Assembly: GCA_024803745.1 (NCBI GenBank)
Contig: JANJXV010000014.1
Span: 3,519,001 to 3,583,000, forward strand
Origin: Megascapheus bottae
Taxonomy: Eukaryota; Chordata; Mammalia; Rodentia; Geomyidae
Direction: 5' to 3'
Length of the DNA stretch: 64,000 nucleotides
The position numbers and the translations under genes are program-made. The notes beneath the pieces were generated by a model. It saw only the letters and a list, made by a program, of their open reading frames with translations, made no database searches and was not told the origin of the DNA. Positions 63,301-64,000 of this stretch are shown in pieces (within the stretch, counting starts at the first letter, position 1; each line of letters opens with the position of its first letter).

Positions 63301-63619
63301 ACTTATTATATTTATTAGTCTGCTCCTAAAAGTGGTCTGCTCTTAAAAGTTTAAGAGCAAAGTCTGGTTTCTTTTAATATTACAAATCTGACTTCAAAAT
63401 TTGTTCTCATAAAGCAGCTAATTCTGTCTCCTGAAACTGAGATAATGAAAAACATGCCTTAAGATGTATACAAAATGACACTTCTTATGTCTTACCTTGT
63501 AAGACCCAATAAACGTCACTGGTCTTGGCCAGTGTTTCCAAAAGCGGGGCTATGGAGGTAATGTTCATTTTATACTGAGAAAGCGCTTCACTGCTACCAT
63601 TGTGAATCTTGATGGACCA
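40006..63619 (-). CDS. CASD1: CASD1, last twelve coding exons (5' part outside window)
   Basis: Gene-level entry for the Golgi sialate O-acetyltransferase, which transfers acetyl from acetyl-CoA to sialic acid to make 9-O-acetylated sialoglycans. Established architecture is an N-terminal lumenal SGNH/GDSL-type catalytic domain followed by a multi-pass membrane domain. Twelve exons with consistent phases and GT-AG borders give 1,887 coding bases, 628 residues plus TAG. Aligned to the 797-residue human protein from memory, they start at residue 169; the motif DGLH then falls at Asp270 and His273, the published catalytic pair (with Ser94, off the right edge). No frameshift or stop interrupts them, so the gene looks functional. 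Confidence 0.96.
41143..41235 (-). CDS. CASD1: CASD1 exon, residues 679-709
   Basis: 93 bp, 31 codons: [20 protein letters not shown], then [11 protein letters not shown]. Acceptor ccttag, donor gttagt. Too short to stand out as an open frame; found by its protein match and phase. Confidence 0.95.
41346..41425 (-). mobile_element. L1 3' end (older family)
   Basis: tggggttacagttatatttg with ttttattgtcgggataatgt; only the last ~80 bp remain. Confidence 0.65.
41436..41648 (-). mobile_element. L1 3' end (younger family)
   Basis: attgtaattaatagaagggt and tcaccagatagaaggtgtat match the young L1 3' UTR; about 210 bp, 5'-truncated. Confidence 0.8.
41999..42244 (-). mobile_element. B1-Geo chimeric SINE
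   Basis: Minus-strand Geo half, spacer and B1 head; aaaagtttatt repeats on both sides (41988-41998 and 42245-42255). Confidence 0.85.
42285..42487 (+). mobile_element. IDL-Geo SINE
   Basis: Full dimer with AATAATAAT tail; target-site duplication aattaattaaatag at 42271-42284 and 42488-42501. Confidence 0.92.
42502..42660 (+). mobile_element. IDL-Geo SINE, shortened
   Basis: Directly abuts the duplication of the previous SINE. The Geo half jumps from ccttgagaaagt to ggcaaaa, missing about 45 bp. Confidence 0.9.
43105..43182 (-). CDS. CASD1: CASD1 exon, residues 653-678
   Basis: 78 bp, 26 codons: [20 protein letters not shown], then SVSVVQ. Two Cys residues in a polar loop. Acceptor gttttag, donor gtgatg (weak). 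Confidence 0.95.
43458..43672 (+). mobile_element. B1-Geo chimeric SINE
   Basis: B1 head (tcctagctactcaggaggct), spacer, Geo half with small deletions, (AAAT)n tail; aatttttag on both sides. Confidence 0.9.
43745..44165 (+). repeat. Purine-rich 3'-end family, two units
   Basis: Purine-rich stretches followed by cagatcaagatgcattgtac plus tactttgtttaatggcaa, then a second unit with ggtcaagactcactgcattc and gctttgttgaatggcaac, ending in aaagataataaaaaaa. The same order recurs near 46.2-46.6, 50.8-51.0 and 59.4 kb. Probably an L1-like 3' UTR; family not identified. Confidence 0.7.
44339..44479 (-). CDS. CASD1: CASD1 exon, residues 606-652
   Basis: 141 bp, 47 codons, [20 protein letters not shown] to ISVVSFL. 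Acceptor tttcag, donor gtaagt. Membrane helix, a basic loop ([13 protein letters not shown]) and the start of another helix. Confidence 0.96.
44766..45085 (-). mobile_element. ID-like element split by a SINE
   Basis: Minus-strand ID-type halves at about 44766-44815 and 45041-45085 (gctctgccac... tgcctccagcccc) flank the IDL-Geo insertion at 44819-45040. Confidence 0.55.
44819..45040 (+). mobile_element. IDL-Geo SINE
   Basis: Full dimer with a long CAAAA-rich tail. Confidence 0.92.
45158..45350 (+). mobile_element. IDL-Geo SINE
   Basis: Full dimer, slightly shortened Geo half, ~20-bp A tail; flanks share aaacat(c)cttta. Confidence 0.92.
46145..46565 (+). repeat. Purine-rich 3'-end family, split by L1
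   Basis: Same layout as 43745-44165 (agaaagcagtcaatagttta; gcactgtattcataaattgc; ctttgttgatggtaactcct; aaagatattaaaaat), interrupted by the L1 3' end at about 46240-46410. Confidence 0.7.
46240..46410 (-). mobile_element. L1 3' end (younger family)
   Basis: attattagaagggttatatt and ttggtccccatttccctccc match the young L1 3' UTR on the minus strand. Confidence 0.75.
46625..46866 (+). mobile_element. B1-Geo chimeric SINE
   Basis: B1 head (ggtggctcacacctgtaatc), spacer aattaactacctaaaagcca, Geo half and a CA-rich tail. Confidence 0.85.
47568..47669 (-). CDS. CASD1: CASD1 exon, residues 572-605
   Basis: 102 bp, 34 codons: [20 protein letters not shown], continuing to [10 protein letters not shown]. 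Acceptor ttctcag, donor gtatgt. The aromatic/basic [11 protein letters not shown] motif is a conserved loop of the CAS1 domain. Confidence 0.96.
48247..48275. repeat. (TG)n microsatellite
   Basis: About 14 TG units with one interruption. Confidence 0.9.
48607..48800 (+). mobile_element. IDL-Geo SINE with fold-back 3' end
   Basis: Left half shortened, Geo half partial. In place of the usual ending before the tail, the copy ends in a perfect inverted repeat with 17-bp arms (48754-48770 and 48777-48793). Confidence 0.88.
49748..49827 (-). CDS. CASD1: CASD1 exon, residues 545-571
   Basis: 80 bp; with the carried base it reads [20 protein letters not shown], continuing to FLAYSQ: one membrane helix. 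Acceptor ctcttag. The donor gtttgt lacks the usual purine-rich +3/+4 bases, but it follows CAG and the phase fits both neighbours. Confidence 0.95.
50785..50990 (+). repeat. Purine-rich 3'-end family
   Basis: agagaatgcagtcataatat, then attgatcaagatacactgca and cccctttgtacaagtaccct, as in the copies at 43.7 and 46.1 kb. Confidence 0.65.
50996..51237 (+). mobile_element. B1-Geo chimeric SINE, older
   Basis: B1 head (catgcctataatgctagcta), Geo half (acccaagtggtagagaactg), A-rich tail; flanks share taatttaaaa-like sequence. Confidence 0.8.
51287..51345. repeat. (AC)n microsatellite
   Basis: Nearly 30 AC units with one interruption near 51299. Confidence 0.96.
51750..51906 (-). CDS. CASD1: CASD1 exon, residues 493-544
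   Basis: 157 bp, phase 0 in and phase 1 out (donor gtaaat). Reads [20 protein letters not shown], continuing to [10 protein letters not shown]. Two hydrophobic helices around a short polar loop. Confidence 0.96.
52415..52585 (+). repeat. MIR remnant
   Basis: gacctttctgagtcttagtt and tccttatctgcaaacatgaa match the MIR core. Confidence 0.65.
52867..52986 (-). CDS. CASD1: CASD1 exon, residues 453-492
   Basis: 120 bp, 40 codons, from [20 protein letters not shown] to [10 protein letters not shown]. Acceptor caacag. The donor gtagga is weak by consensus. His replaces the Tyr I recall in human GDFGIYRVCQ. Confidence 0.96.
53150..53365 (+). repeat. MIR remnant
   Basis: agctgtaggactttgggttt through gaggaattcaataaatatgt follows MIR order from core to 3' end. 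Confidence 0.7.
53925..54125 (-). mobile_element. B1-type SINE with polypyrimidine tract
   Basis: About 54005-54125 is a minus-strand B1 (agacagggtctcaatatgta, attacagcaatggtcactgt). The adjoining ~80-bp C/T tract at 53925-54010 may be its expanded tail. Confidence 0.7.
54685..54890 (-). mobile_element. IDL-Geo SINE with (TTA)n tail
   Basis: Minus-strand dimer, both halves shortened, whose tail has become a (TTA)n microsatellite (about 54692-54727). Confidence 0.88.
55605..55770 (+). mobile_element. B1-ID type SINE, old
   Basis: tacacctgtaatcccagaac (B1) and a degenerate ID-like right half before an A tract. Confidence 0.55.
57147..57342 (+). mobile_element. IDL-Geo SINE, young
   Basis: Near-consensus dimer with perfect 14-bp duplication aaaatcaccaactt (57133-57146, 57343-57356). 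Has ggttaaag where most copies have ggtagag. Confidence 0.95.
57468..57668 (-). mobile_element. IDL-Geo SINE, young, inverted to its neighbour
   Basis: Near-consensus minus-strand dimer with 13-bp duplication gttatataatttt (57455-57467, 57669-57681). Shares the ggttaaag variant with 57147-57342. Confidence 0.95.
58359..58448 (-). CDS. CASD1: CASD1 exon, residues 423-452
   Basis: 90 bp, 30 codons: [20 protein letters not shown] continuing to HISGAST. Acceptor atgcag, donor gtaagt. Contains the WKGWMQ motif and a membrane helix of the CAS1-type acyltransferase domain. Confidence 0.96.
59569..59991 (-). CDS. CASD1: CASD1 exon, residues 282-422 (first membrane helices)
   Basis: Largest internal exon, 423 bp in phase 0, donor gtaaga. 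It starts [14 protein letters not shown] and contains the first helix after the catalytic domain (about 314-333, [19 protein letters not shown]), a charged loop ([17 protein letters not shown]) and further helices around [18 protein letters not shown] and [17 protein letters not shown]. The acceptor could in principle be either AG of cacagag; phase requires the first. Confidence 0.97.
60378..60604 (+). mobile_element. B1-Geo chimeric SINE, older
   Basis: B1 head (tggtggctcacacctgtaat), spacer and a diverged Geo half. Confidence 0.8.
61153..61242 (-). mobile_element. B1 head fragment
   Basis: Minus-strand gctaggattataggtataag / ccaccaca, B1 only. Confidence 0.65.
61536..61750 (-). CDS. CASD1: CASD1 exon, residues 210-281 (catalytic Asp/His)
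   Basis: 215 bp, from [14 protein letters not shown] to PESSRET, acceptor acacag and donor gtaaga. It contains DGLH, whose Asp270 and His273 complete the SGNH catalytic triad with Ser94. A sequon at Asn241 (NSS) fits a lumenal location. Near-identical to the human sequence as I remember it. Confidence 0.97.
61820..61960 (-). mobile_element. L1 3' end (older family)
   Basis: gatgtacagaggggttacag with the same layout as 20.03 kb. Interrupted or ended by the SINE at 61981. Confidence 0.65.
61981..62170 (-). mobile_element. IDL-Geo SINE, young
   Basis: Full dimer, minus strand, with a perfect 20-bp target-site duplication tgataaggcacatttttttt (61961-61980, 62171-62190). Confidence 0.95.
63075..63270 (-). 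mobile_element. IDL-Geo SINE
   Basis: Full dimer, minus strand, duplication ctcctt(ga/ag)agactttt at 63059-63074 and 63271-63286. Confidence 0.93.
63496..63619 (-). CDS. CASD1: CASD1 exon, residues 169-209
   Basis: First CASD1 exon in the window, 124 bp, phase 0 in and phase 1 out (donor gtaaga). Reads [20 protein letters not shown], continuing to WVLQ. Part of the lumenal SGNH domain, with N-glycosylation sequons at Asn175 (NGS) and Asn187 (NIT). A Thr replaces the Lys I recall in human LLEKLAK. Confidence 0.95.
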
Positions 63620-64000
63620 CTAACAAGTAAAAATTAGGCATGAATTCAGCAGTTATCACATAGGTCTCCAAGTATCTAATTTACCTATTATAGTATGATT
63701 ATTATTTTATTATTTTTGTTAATATTAAATAATATTTGTTCAAATTATTTCATTAAGTATATGGAGGCAGTTACAAAGAAACTTATAAAATGTGACTTTC
63801 AATTTACATCATTCAAGAGTAATTCTAGATAGAATAATCGAGATTTAAGACATTTACTAAGTTCATTCAAATCTTTTATCAAAATTCCCCAGTCTGACTG
63901 ATTTAAAGAGGAATTAAAATACAAACATAGCCACCTATTCCATTTTACATTAATTACCTTTTCTTTCTTTCTTACATGTCCTTAGTAATTCTGATTATTA

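Larger units (their letters stand above)
51907..64000 (-). other. CASD1: CASD1 introns between exon 51906 and the window end
   Basis: Introns 51907-52866, 52987-58358, 58449-59568, 59992-61535, 61751-63495 and 63620-64000. MIR remnants at 52.4 and 53.15 kb, a B1 with pyrimidine tract at 53.9-54.1 kb, SINEs, a (TTA)n tract and an L1 3' end at 61.82-61.96 kb. 55.8-57.1, 58.5-59.35 and 62.2-63.0 kb show nothing I recognise beyond AT-rich sequence. Confidence 0.8.

Overview
This is nuclear DNA from a rodent, most likely of the superfamily Geomyoidea (kangaroo rats, pocket mice, pocket gophers). The main clue is a dimeric SINE present in many copies. Its left half is ID-like (tRNA-Ala-type, with the B box GGTTCGATTCC) and its right half matches the arrangement described for IDL-Geo, a SINE reported only from geomyoid rodents. 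B1-type (7SL) heads joined to the same right half, B1-ID fusions and lineage-specific L1 3' ends agree with this.

Two protein-coding genes lie tail to tail, and both are cut by the window edges. On the left, on the + strand, is the 3' end of SGCE (epsilon-sarcoglycan). Coding exons are at 131-319, 11374-11417 and 14204-14220, with a short 3' UTR ending near 14,490. A 35-bp alternative exon at 12294-12328 shifts the last exon into another frame and gives the known second C-terminus; its donor is GC rather than GT. On the right, on the - strand, are the last twelve coding exons of CASD1 (sialate 9-O-acetyltransferase), from 63619 down to the stop at 40006. They encode 628 residues, numbered 169-796, and include the catalytic Asp270 and His273. 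The 3' UTR is about 1.2 kb with a polyadenylation signal at 38836-38841. The first ~168 residues, with the catalytic serine, lie beyond the right edge. The order SGCE (+) / CASD1 (-) is the convergent arrangement of the two genes next to the imprinted PEG10 region in other mammals.

Between the genes, about 14.5-38.8 kb, I see no further gene. The region holds a twin-primed (5'-inverted) L1 at about 19.99-22.69 kb, a 5'-truncated L1 with a perfect 19-bp target-site duplication at 36620-37429, nested L1 3' ends, a MaLR-type LTR, a long TTCC/TTTC tract that grew inside a SINE insertion, and many SINEs.

The introns hold SINEs in both orientations, MIR remnants, a repeated purine-rich 3'-end family and microsatellites. 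There are no RNA genes, CRISPR arrays, operons or intact mobile-element ORFs. The points most worth checking are the SGCE alternative exon, a duplicated block around the SGCE penultimate exon, and several SINE insertions whose structure records unusual retroposition events.
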